This document shows, one piece after another, positions 44,171-54,191 of a stretch of 64,000 nt of DNA. The DNA lies in NCBI RefSeq assembly GCF_000190575.1, contig NC_015164.1, positions 1,798,001 through 1,862,000 of the forward strand, in the 5' to 3' direction. The notes below the pieces were generated by a model. It saw nothing but the letters and a program-made list of their open reading frames with translations. It was not told where the DNA came from and did no database searches. Made by a program: the position numbers and the translations under genes. Each line of letters opens with the position of its first letter. Positions within the stretch are counted from its first letter, which is position 1. The stretch is from Phocaeicola salanitronis DSM 18170 (lineage in GTDB: Bacteria; Bacteroidota; Bacteroidia; Bacteroidales; Bacteroidaceae).

Positions 44171-44232
44171 TTATTCAGTTCAATCTTTCTTTTTTGCAAT
44201 ATTCGCAAGATTCTCCGACTTTAGCAAATATT

Positions 44233-45249
44233 CTATTTGAAAACATCCAAATTCCATTTGTCCTGCCAGGGAATGACAATCTTCCCGTTTTCAATCAAGA
44301 CGGGAAGCCATACGTAAAGAGAGTTCTCCAAATCCGTCTTGTTCCACCGGTCGAACAGGGCGATATAAGCATCCTTCTTCCCTACCACAGGCTGCACATA
44401 CGTGCTTTGGGCATAGAAAGTCTTGTCCGCATCCGGTCCGGTACAAGGGTTTCCGATTGTTTTCCATTCGCCCAAAACCGAATCGGCAACGGCTATCTCC
44501 GCTACATTCGGGTCCCACCCTGTACATCCGGAAGTAATCAGGTAATACTTCCCGTCGTGCTTAAATACCGCCGGAGCTTCACGCGACTGCTTTATAAAGT
44601 TACGTGTAAAACGTCCCGAAGGCTTCAGGTAATCATCCGTCAACAGGCTGATATACATCGTGGCGTTATTCTCCGAAGAATAAAACTGGTATGCCCTTCC
44701 GTCATCATCTACAAAGACCGTTTGGTCGCGGCTCATGGCATCGTTGGGGCGGAAGCTTCCTAAATAAGTGAAAGGGCCTGCAGGCGAATCGGATACCGCC
44801 ACTCCGGCACACGCCTTGCTATAGTCGGCACTCTCTACATGCGCCCACATCACGAACTTTCCGGTCTTCCTGTTATAGATGACTTTGGGACGTTCCAACA
44901 CCTTCGACGGGTGCAAATCGTGGTTCGGGTCATCCTTTACGGCAGGCAAAACGATTCCTTCGAACTTCCAGTTCAGCAAGTCTTTCGAAGAATAACAGCT
45001 TACGCCCGTCACATCGGTGCGATAACACTCCCACGTAGCCCATTCGGGCAATACCGTTTTCCCTTTCTTATACTCTCCATACCAGTAATACGTGCCTTCA
45101 TGATAAAGGATGCCTCCCCCATGCGCATTAATCGGATTGCCTTCCGTATCGTTCCATACTTTTCCCGGCTCGAACACCGTGTGTTGTGCCTCGCTTACCT
45201 GCGGGATGCTCAAGAAGAAGCAGATGCCCGCTACAATTAATTTATTCAT
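44233..45249 (-). CDS. GH43 enzyme, subfamily 24-like exo-beta-1,3-galactanase (PUL 2)
   Basis: 338 residues with signal peptide (LIVAGICFFLSIPQVSEAQ). The opening blade GNPINAHGGGILYHEGTYYW with YGEYKKG, then RDQTVFVDDDGRAYQFYSSE, KQSREAPAVFKHDGKYYLIT and SGCTGWDPN, match the GH43 group that hydrolyses beta-1,3-galactan from its end. The usual catalytic-base Asp near the start is replaced by the N-A-H-G-G segment, as in that subfamily. The role is removal of backbone galactose after side chains are trimmed. It begins 24 bases past the DUF2264-only gene. Confidence 0.85.
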   Translation of the reverse strand: MNKLIVAGICFFLSIPQVSEAQHTVFEPGKVWNDTEGNPINAHGGGILYHEGTYYWYGEYKKGKTVLPEWATWECYRTDVTGVSCYSSKDLLNWKFEGIVLPAVKDDPNHDLHPSKVLERPKVIYNRKTGKFVMWAHVESADYSKACAGVAVSDSPAGPFTYLGSFRPNDAMSRDQTVFVDDDGRAYQFYSSENNATMYISLLTDDYLKPSGRFTRNFIKQSREAPAVFKHDGKYYLITSGCTGWDPNVAEIAVADSVLGEWKTIGNPCTGPDADKTFYAQSTYVQPVVGKKDAYIALFDRWNKTDLENSLYVWLPVLIENGKIVIPWQDKWNLDVFK

Positions 45250-45273
45250 ACGTTTTTAATTCTAAAATTCAAT

Positions 45274-46512
45274 TTAATACGCATGGTCCTTGGGGAATTC
45301 CTGTCCTTTCCATGCACGTTTCGAAGTCCAGTCCTGCGCCGCATCGGTCCAAAAAGGATGGTCTGCCGGAAGCCCTAACGGAAGAAACGCAAGCGATGCC
45401 ATGTAAAGGCTTCCGTTATTGGTATACACATCCGATATGTACGGTTGCTTTCCGTTAAACCCCAAAGTAAGGAAGCCCTGCTCATTGAAGTTCCGGTCAT
45501 CGCCGAACATGCGCTTGATAACCGAAGTCATAGCCGAACGCACCTGCCCTTCAGGCAATTCTTCGGGAAGCCAGCCCCTCCATGCCAAAAGAGCCAAGGG
45601 CTGAAGCACGGCGGTGCGGTACGTGATAGACCTGCCCACCACGGGGAAAGCTCCTTCGGGAGAAATAAGCCGTTCTAAAATCATGCCGTACCGCTGCATC
45701 CGCCTTACTCCTCTTGCGAAATTCTTCACATCCAGATTCCAACCGCCTTTCTTGCCTCCGTCAGTCATTATCTCCTGACATTCCACATACATGGGATGCA
45801 ACACGAAGCTATTATAATAATCGAAAGCAAACTTCGGACCATCACTATACCAGCCGTCACCTACATACCACTCGCTCACGGTCTGCAAGGCAGAAGTAAT
45901 GCGGTAATAATCCTCCTTTGCCCCCGCTTTCTTCAGGAAGCATTCAATCGTGGAAGAGAAAAGCAGCCAGTTGGTATAAGGAGGGTCTACACGGCGCAAC
46001 CGGGTAAACTCTTCGATATAGCGTTGCTTGGTCAAACTGTCCAAAGGCATCCACAATGCCTCATACCCACGCAAGAAACTCTCGGCAAGAAAAGCCGCAT
46101 CCACCAAAGGCTGGCCTTCTTTGCGCCATAACAGATAATCCTTGCTCTGCGGGTCAACGGCATGCGCATAACTCTTCAATGCCCATTCCCGCAATTGCCT
46201 GCGTTGTTTTCCTTCTTCCGTATCGTCATCGGGCAAAGAAAGCCACGGAGCCAATCCGTCCATTAATCTCCCGAAACATTCCATGTAAGTCACACGCCGG
46301 TCTCTCCCGTCCCACGTCGGACTGAGTTCCACCGACATCTTCTCCTGCAACTTCCCCTCGCTCATGGCACTTAATACGGGAGAAGCCATCCGGTAAAGCA
46401 CATCACACCACACTTCACGGTCGGTCTTCACCGCCTCTTTCTTCCCTCTCGCCGATAATGTCCCCACCGGCAAAAGACATACTACTATAAATAGGTATAC
46501 GATTCGTTTCAT
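45274..46512 (-). CDS. Stand-alone DUF2264 protein (PUL 2)
   Basis: About 412 residues starting MKRIVYLFIVVCLLPVGTLS, a signal peptide. The rest is one DUF2264 (alpha/alpha)6-type domain: VWCDVLYRMASPVLSAM, LSPTWDGRDRRVTYMECFGR, EGQPLVDAAFLAESFLRGYE, VGDGWYSDGPKFAFDYYNSF and ISPEGAFPVVGRSITYRTAV. Likely a glucuronidase-type hydrolase by analogy with GH154 members. A longer frame to 46542 would overlap the upstream gene; the start at 46512, 13 bases after that stop, is preferred. Closely related to the C-terminal domains of the two fusion proteins in the same operon. Confidence 0.88.
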   Translation of the reverse strand: MKRIVYLFIVVCLLPVGTLSARGKKEAVKTDREVWCDVLYRMASPVLSAMSEGKLQEKMSVELSPTWDGRDRRVTYMECFGRLMDGLAPWLSLPDDDTEEGKQRRQLREWALKSYAHAVDPQSKDYLLWRKEGQPLVDAAFLAESFLRGYEALWMPLDSLTKQRYIEEFTRLRRVDPPYTNWLLFSSTIECFLKKAGAKEDYYRITSALQTVSEWYVGDGWYSDGPKFAFDYYNSFVLHPMYVECQEIMTDGGKKGGWNLDVKNFARGVRRMQRYGMILERLISPEGAFPVVGRSITYRTAVLQPLALLAWRGWLPEELPEGQVRSAMTSVIKRMFGDDRNFNEQGFLTLGFNGKQPYISDVYTNNGSLYMASLAFLPLGLPADHPFWTDAAQDWTSKRAWKGQEFPKDHAY

Positions 46513-46525
46513 AAACATCTCTTTT

Positions 46526-48559
46526 TCATTCATAATAAGCATGGTCTTTCGGAAAATCCTCGCCTTCCCACGCTTTCTTGCTCGTCCAGTTTTCCGTCGG
46601 TGAGATCCAGAAAGGATGATCGGCAGGCAGCCCCAAGGGCATAAATGCCAGTGTGGTCATATACAGGCTTCCGTTGTTCGTATATACATCCGCTATATCC
46701 GTCTGGCTTGCCGTAAAGCCCAACGTAAGAAAACCTTTCTCATTGAAATTGGCATCCGTGGCATACATGCGTTTCATGACAGCGGTCAATGCACTACGCA
46801 CCTGCCCCTCGGAAAGCCCTTCGGGAAGTTTCTCTTGCCATGCCAGCATTGCCAACGCCTGCAGGGCACCCAACCGGTAGGTAATGGAACGTCCGAACAC
46901 AGGGAATGCCCCTTCCGGCGAAATCATCCGTTCCAATATCGTGCCATACCGCTGCAAACGACTTTCGGCACGGGCAAGCTCTTCCGCACTCACCCTGACG
47001 CCCCGCTTTTGCCGATGCAACACCTGCAACGCTTCTACATACATGGGCTGAATCACAAAACTGTTGTAATAATCGAAAGCAAAACCCGGCCCGTCGCTAT
47101 ACCAGCCGTCGCCTACATACCATTCGTTTATCTTCCGCAAGCCGATATGGATGCGGTAAGCATCGTAATCCTCGCTTACCGTAGAAAGGAATGTTTCTAT
47201 CAGGCTGACAAACATTACCCAATTGGAATACACAGGCGTGTACCTCCGCAATCCGGCAAACTCCTTGATATACCGTTGCCGGGTTAACGTGTCGAGCGCA
47301 TGCCAAAGCGAAGGGGCACGCAAGAAGCTTTCGGCAATGTAGGCCGCGTCTACCAAAGCTTGTCCGTGCTTGTTCCACCCCAAATAATCGGGACTTTCGG
47401 GATTGACGGCATGAGCATAACTCTTCAAAGCCCATGTACGCAACTGCTTGCGCATCTGTCCTTCGGGGGTATCGTCATCGGGCAAGGAAAGCCACGGGGC
47501 TACTCCTGCCATGGTACGCCCGAAACATTCCATGTAAGCCACTTCCTTGTTCCGCCCGTCCCAGCGTGGGCTAAGTTCCAATTGCATGTTCTGATGCAGC
47601 TTGCCCTCACTCATGTTGCTCAATACCGGCTCGGCAATGCGGTACAGCAGGTTGCACCAATACTGCCGGTCGGAAGGTGCCTTCTGATACACCCTTACAT
47701 AATCAATTTCATATTTCATAGGGAAAGCCTCATCGGCGATTTCCCCTCCGTTATCACCGCCCAAAGCCAAGTTCAGCAACACATATTGCGGCTTGCGGAA
47801 CGGATTCGTTCCCAGTCCGATGCTTCCGTTCACCGTAGTGCCGAGCGATATCTCATTCAACAATTCATCGTCCAAATAAAACCTGATGCTGTTTTCGTCC
47901 CAATCCATGCGCCACGTATGGAACTTATCCGCCCATTTGGCATCACGTCCGGTAAAGTGTGTAAAAGGAATCCGCTGCGAATTCCATACCGCATGATTCG
48001 GGATGCTGTCTCCCCAACAAGCATTGGCAAGAATATGGGGCACGCCTCCGATGCGATAATATTCCATAACATCTATCTCGCCACACGAAGGCCAGGGCAT
48101 CCCGCTGCCCAATAACCAAATGGCAGGCCATGCGCCTCCCGCCGTCGGAATCTTGGCACGCACCTCCAGACGTCCGTATAAAAACTCGTATTTACCGGCT
48201 GTATTGACCGAAGCGGATGTATATGCGATATGTTCCCGCTTTTTCCGCCAGTCCGCACTTCCGGCTTCATAATCCGGATTCTTCCTCTCTGCTTGTTCAC
48301 GCCGGGCTTCGATAATCAGCTTCCCGTTCCGGCAATACGCGTTTTCCGGTTGATACCATTGGTCTTCATGGTTACGCTTGAACCCTTGTTCATAATTCCA
48401 AACGGTTGTATCCAACCGTCCGTCTTGATTGAACTCATCACACCAGACCAATTTCCAGCCATCGTCTTGTGCCCTGCCGTCTAAAACCGAAAGCAGCAAC
48501 AAGCAACTGATGCCTGCTATCCGATGTATCCATTTATCTATTATCATACCTATTGTCAA
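46526..48559 (-). CDS. GH16 endo-glycanase fused to a DUF2264 domain (PUL 2)
   Basis: 677 residues with signal peptide (ISCLLLLSVLDGRAQ); Met5 is an alternative start. Residues about 35-290 are a GH16 jelly roll: KLVWCDEFNQDGRLDT, PAIWLLGSGMPWPSCGEIDV then MEYY, giving the catalytic E-I-D-V-M-E, and YEIDYVRVYQK at the domain end. GH16 enzymes cut internal beta-1,3 or beta-1,4 bonds; an endo-beta-1,3-galactanase fits the operon. From about residue 295 a full DUF2264 domain follows (YWCNLLYRIAEPVLSNM, WDGRNKEVAYMECFGRTM). First enzyme gene after susD. Whether it is exported to the surface cannot be told; no lipobox is seen. Confidence 0.9.
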   Translation of the reverse strand: MTIGMIIDKWIHRIAGISCLLLLSVLDGRAQDDGWKLVWCDEFNQDGRLDTTVWNYEQGFKRNHEDQWYQPENAYCRNGKLIIEARREQAERKNPDYEAGSADWRKKREHIAYTSASVNTAGKYEFLYGRLEVRAKIPTAGGAWPAIWLLGSGMPWPSCGEIDVMEYYRIGGVPHILANACWGDSIPNHAVWNSQRIPFTHFTGRDAKWADKFHTWRMDWDENSIRFYLDDELLNEISLGTTVNGSIGLGTNPFRKPQYVLLNLALGGDNGGEIADEAFPMKYEIDYVRVYQKAPSDRQYWCNLLYRIAEPVLSNMSEGKLHQNMQLELSPRWDGRNKEVAYMECFGRTMAGVAPWLSLPDDDTPEGQMRKQLRTWALKSYAHAVNPESPDYLGWNKHGQALVDAAYIAESFLRAPSLWHALDTLTRQRYIKEFAGLRRYTPVYSNWVMFVSLIETFLSTVSEDYDAYRIHIGLRKINEWYVGDGWYSDGPGFAFDYYNSFVIQPMYVEALQVLHRQKRGVRVSAEELARAESRLQRYGTILERMISPEGAFPVFGRSITYRLGALQALAMLAWQEKLPEGLSEGQVRSALTAVMKRMYATDANFNEKGFLTLGFTASQTDIADVYTNNGSLYMTTLAFMPLGLPADHPFWISPTENWTSKKAWEGEDFPKDHAYYE

Positions 48560-48681
48560 TTAGTTTATATTACCCACTCACTTCAGAAGAAAGTATAAAT
48601 TGCGAAGATTCCATCACCCCATTTTATAGTAGAGACATCACATTGTGGCGCCTCTGAATACGTCTGCAAAAACATAAAAAT

Positions 48682-48751
48682 CCGCAATCATCCAAGCGAA
48701 GGAGATTAATTGTGACTTTCATCAAAATGTCAACCGCTTGGACGATTGCGG
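48682..48751. terminator. Hairpin between susD and the PUL 2 enzyme genes
   Basis: CCGCAATCATCCAAGCG (48682-48698) and CGCTTGGACGATTGCGG (48735-48751) pair over 17 positions with one mismatch across a 36-nt loop. It fills the 277-base gap between susD and the GH16 gene and may lower enzyme expression relative to susCD. Confidence 0.65.
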
Positions 48752-48836
48752 AAACTGAATCATCTAAAATTGGTTTTATACTTATCGTTGCATGAAATTG
48801 TGCATTTTAATAGGACACACAACTATTATCACCCTA

Positions 48837-50540
48837 TTAATTGTATCCCGGATTCTGCTTAATCTCGGCATCCTTATTCAATTGAATAACTGACAATGGA
48901 ATAGGAAGCAATGAATTAAAGTCTTGGAATCCTTGAATGGTTTTGATTTCCGGAGCATAAGGCACCTTGTCACCATTCATTTCGATACGTTCTGCCAATG
49001 TATTGGTACGAACCAACGTCATACGGCGGTTTTCTTCACCTATCAACTCACGAGCACGCTCGTCAAGGATAAAGTCAAGGTCAATATCGGCAGCACTGAC
49101 TTTTCCTGCTTCTGCATCACCCGTTTGCTCACGGTATTCCTTAAACGCACGGTCACGTAATACATTAATATCATCAGCAGCTCCTTGCAAATTGCCTTGT
49201 TGGAAACGAGCTTCGGCACGAAGCAGGTAAGTTTCACCCAAACGCATAACGGGCCAGTCTTTTACAATTGCATAACCGAAATCATCCGTTTCATCATAAC
49301 CGCCCCATTTTGTAGTATGCGGATAGAATACGTTCAATGAATCTGCCGGTCCCGGAATAACCTTATCACCAGTCTTAATGGTTATAGTCCTTACCGCAGT
49401 AGGATCATCTACGGTTACACGAAAACCATTCGCATCAATACCGATTTCTTCCGAATAATCCGGTCTGTTATACCACATCACACGCCGGATATTAAAGTTA
49501 GAATTACGGATGTCACCCTTTTCATACAAACCGTATTTCATAAAGTTACTCAAACGCAAACGACCGTTACCACGTCCACCAATCGAATCGGCATTCTGAA
49601 TGCCACTATACTTATGGAATGCCGGAGTCCAGACACGGCGTTGTTGCGGATTATCAATCGTACCGCCAATCACATCACGGTTGTATTCCATCTCAAAAGT
49701 CCAAATAGCTTCGGTATTTCCTTCTGAACGACGTTGGTTATGCCAACGAAACATATCATGATAGAAATCACCAGCTTCTTCCAAATACTGACCATACCGT
49801 TCCTGAATCAATTGATACTCAGGATTACTGATAATCGGCGTAACCGCATCTTCAGCTTTCTTGAAATAAGAAGCGTCACGCATACCCATACGCAGATAAG
49901 CTTCTCCTGCAAGCTGGCGGGCAAAGTCCTTATTCGCACGGTCTTCCGATACAGCCTGACCTAAATCCGGTAAATTCGCCATGGCATATTGCAGGTCTTC
50001 ATCAATCACGGCATCCACATTAGCTACCGTTTCACGAGTATAGTCGGTACGGGGCACATCAGTCGACTCTAATACCAAAGGTACATCTCCCCAAAGAGTT
50101 ACCAATATATTGTATGCGTATGCACGGAAGAATTTGGCTTCAGCTATTACAGCAGGATTTCCCTCCTCTCCTTCCTGAGCTATAATCTGGTTTGCTTGAT
50201 TGATAAATTCATAACACTTTTCCCACAAAATGCTTACTCCAACACTTTCTGAATTCAGCTGCTGATATTGATAAAAAGGAGTTTCAGCACCTTCCACATC
50301 ACCAGCAGAGGCCACATCAGTACCAATTTGGAAACAACTAACAAATCCCTGATTACCAGACCATCCCCAAAGAGCAGCAAAGGTATAATACAAACCTGTT
50401 ATACGGCTTTCTGAGCTTGAATTTTCCGGTGTATATTTTGAATACATTTTTTCGTCAAGGAAACTATCGCTACATCCGGTTGTACCCAAAGTCAATGCAG
50501 ATGCTGCCAATGTCCCGACCAATATATTTTTCAGTTTCAT
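48837..50540 (-). CDS. SusD-like nutrient-binding lipoprotein (PUL 2)
   Basis: 567 residues starting MKLKNILVGTLAASALTLGT; lipobox cysteine in LGTTGCSDSF. SusD features: early helices FINQANQIIAQ and AEAKFFRAYAYNILVTLWGD, RLGETYLLRAEARFQQGNLQ, LDERARELIGEENRRMTLVR and terminal IKQNPGYN. It binds oligosaccharide at the cell surface and closes over SusC. It starts 12 bases past the susC stop. Confidence 0.97.
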   Translation of the reverse strand: MKLKNILVGTLAASALTLGTTGCSDSFLDEKMYSKYTPENSSSESRITGLYYTFAALWGWSGNQGFVSCFQIGTDVASAGDVEGAETPFYQYQQLNSESVGVSILWEKCYEFINQANQIIAQEGEEGNPAVIAEAKFFRAYAYNILVTLWGDVPLVLESTDVPRTDYTRETVANVDAVIDEDLQYAMANLPDLGQAVSEDRANKDFARQLAGEAYLRMGMRDASYFKKAEDAVTPIISNPEYQLIQERYGQYLEEAGDFYHDMFRWHNQRRSEGNTEAIWTFEMEYNRDVIGGTIDNPQQRRVWTPAFHKYSGIQNADSIGGRGNGRLRLSNFMKYGLYEKGDIRNSNFNIRRVMWYNRPDYSEEIGIDANGFRVTVDDPTAVRTITIKTGDKVIPGPADSLNVFYPHTTKWGGYDETDDFGYAIVKDWPVMRLGETYLLRAEARFQQGNLQGAADDINVLRDRAFKEYREQTGDAEAGKVSAADIDLDFILDERARELIGEENRRMTLVRTNTLAERIEMNGDKVPYAPEIKTIQGFQDFNSLLPIPLSVIQLNKDAEIKQNPGYN

Positions 50541-50552
50541 AATCCCATTATT

Positions 50553-53500
50553 TTAGAAAGTTAAATTAAGACCAAATACAAAGCTCTTCGTCATCGGATA
50601 GTTGCTGCTATCGTAAACGGTTTCGCCTCTTGTCGCATCCCATGAACTGCTACCACGAGAAATCTGGCGTGCTTCCGGATCCCAACCAATCCAATCGGTG
50701 AAGGTAAACAAGTTACGTCCGCTGGCATAAATTGTCAGACCGCCAATACCCATTTTCTGTACAATGCGTTGCGGGAAATTATAACTCAACGTAATATCTT
50801 TGATACGGGTATAATTTGCCTTGCAAGGGAATCCGTATCCATGCGGGTTCGAATCCTTGCGAAGCGAACGCCATTCATTACTCTTATTCTCAGGTGTCCA
50901 GTAGCCGATTTCAGTAGCAGTATTACGGCGTCCCATTTCATCACCTGCCATACCAATCAAGGTATTGTTCTTCTGCAAACCTTGTACTGTCTGAATAAAT
51001 ACACTTAAAGTCAAATCTTTCCATGTAAAGGTGTTAGTCATACCGCCAATCCATTTGGGGGAAGTCTGCCCCAACACTTTACGGTCTGCATCGTTAATAA
51101 CACCGTTACCATCCTGGTCTTTCAATTTCACATCACCGGCTTTGGCTATCGGATCCCAATTCAAATGGTCACCTCTTGCAATTTCGTCTTCCTGCCAGAT
51201 ACCTACCATTTCGTAATCGTAGATAACGCCGATAGGCTGTCCGATGAACCAACGGTTGGCGATATCGTCTTGCCCGTCACCGTACAAGTCTTTGATTTCA
51301 TTCTTATTCCAAGAGAATACCAAGTTCGTACTCCACGTAAAGTCCTTCGTCACAATGTTACGTGAGTTCAACGTGATTTCCACACCTTTGTTAGCGGTTT
51401 CACCCATGTTCTGATATACTTTATTAAAACCGGAAACGGTAGGAAGGTTACGCTGCATCAGCAAATCATTGGTTCGTGAGAAATAGACATCAATGTTACC
51501 GCTCAAACGGTTGTTCCACAATCCGAAATCCAAACCGACATTGAAAGTCTTGGTAGTTTCCCATGTCAAATCGGCATTACCCATAAATTCATCCGGATAA
51601 AGAGCCAATTGGGGAGCACCGTTCATTGCCAACATATTGTTGACCATCTTCATACGAGACTGGTACACACCGATAGCCTCGTTACCTGCTTTACCGTAAG
51701 AAAGACGAAGTTTCAAACTGTTCAGCCAACGTTGAGAATGCTCCATAAATGATTCGTTCGCAATGTTCCACCCCAAAGCAACCGAAGGGAACACACCGTA
51801 TTTATTATTGTCACCGAACACGGAAGAACCGTCCCGACGTACCGTAAAGGTAAACAAGTAACGGCTATCATACGAATAGTTGATACGTCCCATCTGAGAT
51901 ACCGTAGTATACAATTCAGTATAAGAAGCTACAGAAGGAGTAGAAGCACTTGCCATGTTATGCCATAACTGGTCATCACTTGGGAAGTTATTCGCCTTAG
52001 CTTGTGACCATTGATATTTCTTACGTGATGCCGCATACAAGCCGGTCAAGTCAAGGTGATGACGTCCAAAGTCGCGGGCGTAAGTTACGATATTTTCAAT
52101 CGTATAACTCTGTGTTTCTTCATTCTTAATCTCAGCATAACCGGTATTGTTATTCACAGACTTTCCTTCATAATTATTATACCGCTTCGGCATATAAGAG
52201 AAACCTCCATTGAAACGGTAAGTCAATCCTTTCAACGGTTCCCACAATTTGCCAAAATCCACATCCGCATATCCGTTCAGATTGATATTCCATTGACGGC
52301 GTTCAGGATTGACCGTAGTCCACATCAACGGATTGGTAAACAAAGATTCACTATACATCGGATAGATACAGTACGAACCATCCTCTTCATACATCTTGCC
52401 ATACGGACTCATCGCTTCTGCCATCAGGAAGTTAGCACGGCCTCCGTCGCGGTTATGCGATACAATGTAAGAATTCGTTCCCACTTTCAGAAAGTCCGTC
52501 ACGTTGACATCAATATTGGTACGGATTGAATAACGCTTATAATTAAATCCCTTAACTACACCTTTCTGGCTCATGTAATCGGCAGAAATATAGTAAGAAA
52601 CATTTTCTGCACCACCGCCTACACTGATATTATGATCTTGAATAATACCCGTCTGCGATACGGCATCAATCCAGTCGGTTTCAATTCCGTTCTGATAATT
52701 TTCCGACTCATATTGGTTTTTCACAAACCCGTCATACAAGGTTTCGCCAGGATTTTGTGCGACATAATCCTTATAACGTTGCAGGATCTGTTTTCCGTCA
52801 CCGAACTTCAACTTATGAGAAAAATCCTCGATACCTACATACATATTATAACGGATATTGGGCTTGCCAGATTTACCACGCTTCGTAGTAATCAAGATAA
52901 CACCGTTCGCACCGTTCGTACCGTAGATAGCCGTAGCCGAAGCGTCTTTCAAGATTTCCATCGATTCGATATCGTTCGGGTTGATATCGTTCAATGTACC
53001 ACCCGATTTGCTGATAGGCACACCATCCACAACGATATACGGACCGGAATTGGCATTGATAGAGTTCTGACCACGAACCAATGCATCAGGGGCATCACCC
53101 GGGATGGAAGAAGTCTGGGTAATAGTCACACCTGCCGTAGCACCCTGAATGGCTTGCAATACATTGGTCACAGGAAGCTTGGACAAACGGTCTTTGGGCA
53201 CGGAAGTTACAGAACCCGTCACGTCCGACTTCTTCTGCACACCGTATCCTACTACCACCACTTCATCCAAGGTTTCCGAGTCTTCCTGCATAGTTACCTG
53301 CATGGTAGTTCCCGGAGTTGCCTTCAGAGTCTGCGTCTTATAACCGATAAATGAGATTTCCAGCGTAGCGCCCGACTTTACTTTTAACGTAAACTTACCG
53401 TCAAGGTCGGTAATGGTACCATTGGTCGTACCTTGTTCTAATACACTGGCGCCGATAACCGGCATTCCTGAAGCGTCTTTCACGACACCGCTCACTTCTG

Positions 53501-53636
53501 CTGTTTGCTGCATGGCTTGCGCCGGTGCCTCGCCTCCGGCAGCAAAAGCTGCCAACGGATGCCCCGCGATAAAGCCTGAACAAAGCAATAAAGCAAACAA
53601 CGCTTTCCGATTGTTGGTTAACACATCTGCTTTCAT
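50553..53636 (-). CDS. SusC-like TonB-dependent transporter (PUL 2)
   Basis: 1027 residues with signal peptide (ALFALLLCSGFIAGHPLAAF). A carboxypeptidase-like repeat (SGVVKDASGMPVIGASVLEQ), plug (VVVVGYGVQKKSDVTGSVTS, VLQAIQGATAGVTI) and barrel ending TKSFVFGLNLTF. No STN domain is present, which matches regulation by a hybrid two-component system rather than by a sigma/FecR pair. First gene of the PUL 2 operon. Confidence 0.97.
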   Translation of the reverse strand: MKADVLTNNRKALFALLLCSGFIAGHPLAAFAAGGEAPAQAMQQTAEVSGVVKDASGMPVIGASVLEQGTTNGTITDLDGKFTLKVKSGATLEISFIGYKTQTLKATPGTTMQVTMQEDSETLDEVVVVGYGVQKKSDVTGSVTSVPKDRLSKLPVTNVLQAIQGATAGVTITQTSSIPGDAPDALVRGQNSINANSGPYIVVDGVPISKSGGTLNDINPNDIESMEILKDASATAIYGTNGANGVILITTKRGKSGKPNIRYNMYVGIEDFSHKLKFGDGKQILQRYKDYVAQNPGETLYDGFVKNQYESENYQNGIETDWIDAVSQTGIIQDHNISVGGGAENVSYYISADYMSQKGVVKGFNYKRYSIRTNIDVNVTDFLKVGTNSYIVSHNRDGGRANFLMAEAMSPYGKMYEEDGSYCIYPMYSESLFTNPLMWTTVNPERRQWNINLNGYADVDFGKLWEPLKGLTYRFNGGFSYMPKRYNNYEGKSVNNNTGYAEIKNEETQSYTIENIVTYARDFGRHHLDLTGLYAASRKKYQWSQAKANNFPSDDQLWHNMASASTPSVASYTELYTTVSQMGRINYSYDSRYLFTFTVRRDGSSVFGDNNKYGVFPSVALGWNIANESFMEHSQRWLNSLKLRLSYGKAGNEAIGVYQSRMKMVNNMLAMNGAPQLALYPDEFMGNADLTWETTKTFNVGLDFGLWNNRLSGNIDVYFSRTNDLLMQRNLPTVSGFNKVYQNMGETANKGVEITLNSRNIVTKDFTWSTNLVFSWNKNEIKDLYGDGQDDIANRWFIGQPIGVIYDYEMVGIWQEDEIARGDHLNWDPIAKAGDVKLKDQDGNGVINDADRKVLGQTSPKWIGGMTNTFTWKDLTLSVFIQTVQGLQKNNTLIGMAGDEMGRRNTATEIGYWTPENKSNEWRSLRKDSNPHGYGFPCKANYTRIKDITLSYNFPQRIVQKMGIGGLTIYASGRNLFTFTDWIGWDPEARQISRGSSSWDATRGETVYDSSNYPMTKSFVFGLNLTF

Positions 53637-53846
53637 TCTTACAATTAATTTTAAAGTTAGAAATTGTCACATTGTGTTATCCTAAAAAAACCTTTTCGCG
53701 CTTTCTGTTTTTCCTAGTACCCAGTTTTCTTATTCTTTTTTTATACTTTTTACCTGATTATCCTATTGCTTTTATTCATCACGTGACATGTCAATTAGAT
53801 TCCATTCTCTTTCACAAGCTATTGTGTTTATAATTTCGAAACGATG

Positions 53847-53876
53847 CAAATTTAAAAGAAAATTTCAGAAAACAAA
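53847..53876 (-). promoter_or_regulatory. Possible promoter of PUL 2 susC
   Basis: On the minus strand TAAATTTG (53847-53854) matches TAnnTTTG and TTTG lies at 53873-53876 with 18 bases between. If used, the mRNA leader before susC is about 200 nt. The gap 53637-54252 (616 bases) holds this, the hairpin at 53991, repeat copy C and the promoter of the next gene. Confidence 0.45.
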
Positions 53877-53990
53877 TATAAATTATCATTCAAATCACAT
53901 AAAATTTCGGTCATGAACGCTTTTTCGGAAAGGATTTACCGTTTTTTTATAGCGATGCGACTGTTTCTCACACATAAAAATGTGTTTACC

Positions 53991-54018
53991 GTAGAGACGA
54001 TGTACACATCGTCTCTAC
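53991..54018. repeat. Perfect 13-bp hairpin GTAGAGACGATGT
   Basis: GTAGAGACGATGT (53991-54003) and ACATCGTCTCTAC (54006-54018) form a perfect stem with a 2-nt loop, upstream of the susC promoter region and next to repeat copy C. No T-run follows on either strand. Confidence 0.65.
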
Positions 54019-54050
54019 AGAAACGGCGCAAGACATACAAATCACGAAGC

Positions 54051-54153
54051 CAAGTATGCGTTTTGACGAACATAAGTGAGTGGACCGTTTCACATAAGTA
54101 ACTCGGGCGATTTACATAAGTGAGTCAGCCTACTCACTTATGTTCGTTCGCGG
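54051..54153 (+). repeat. 105-bp palindromic repeat, copy C
   Basis: Same architecture as the copies at 3571 and 14294 in reverse orientation: four ACATAAGTGAGT-like units with inverted ends and the same gttttgacgaac and gttcgttYgcgg borders. It lies about 40 bases upstream of the -33 box of the ATPase/nuclease gene. Confidence 0.8.
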
Positions 54154-54191
54154 AGGCACTTTTCACGAACGGTAAAGTAGGTTATACCGCG

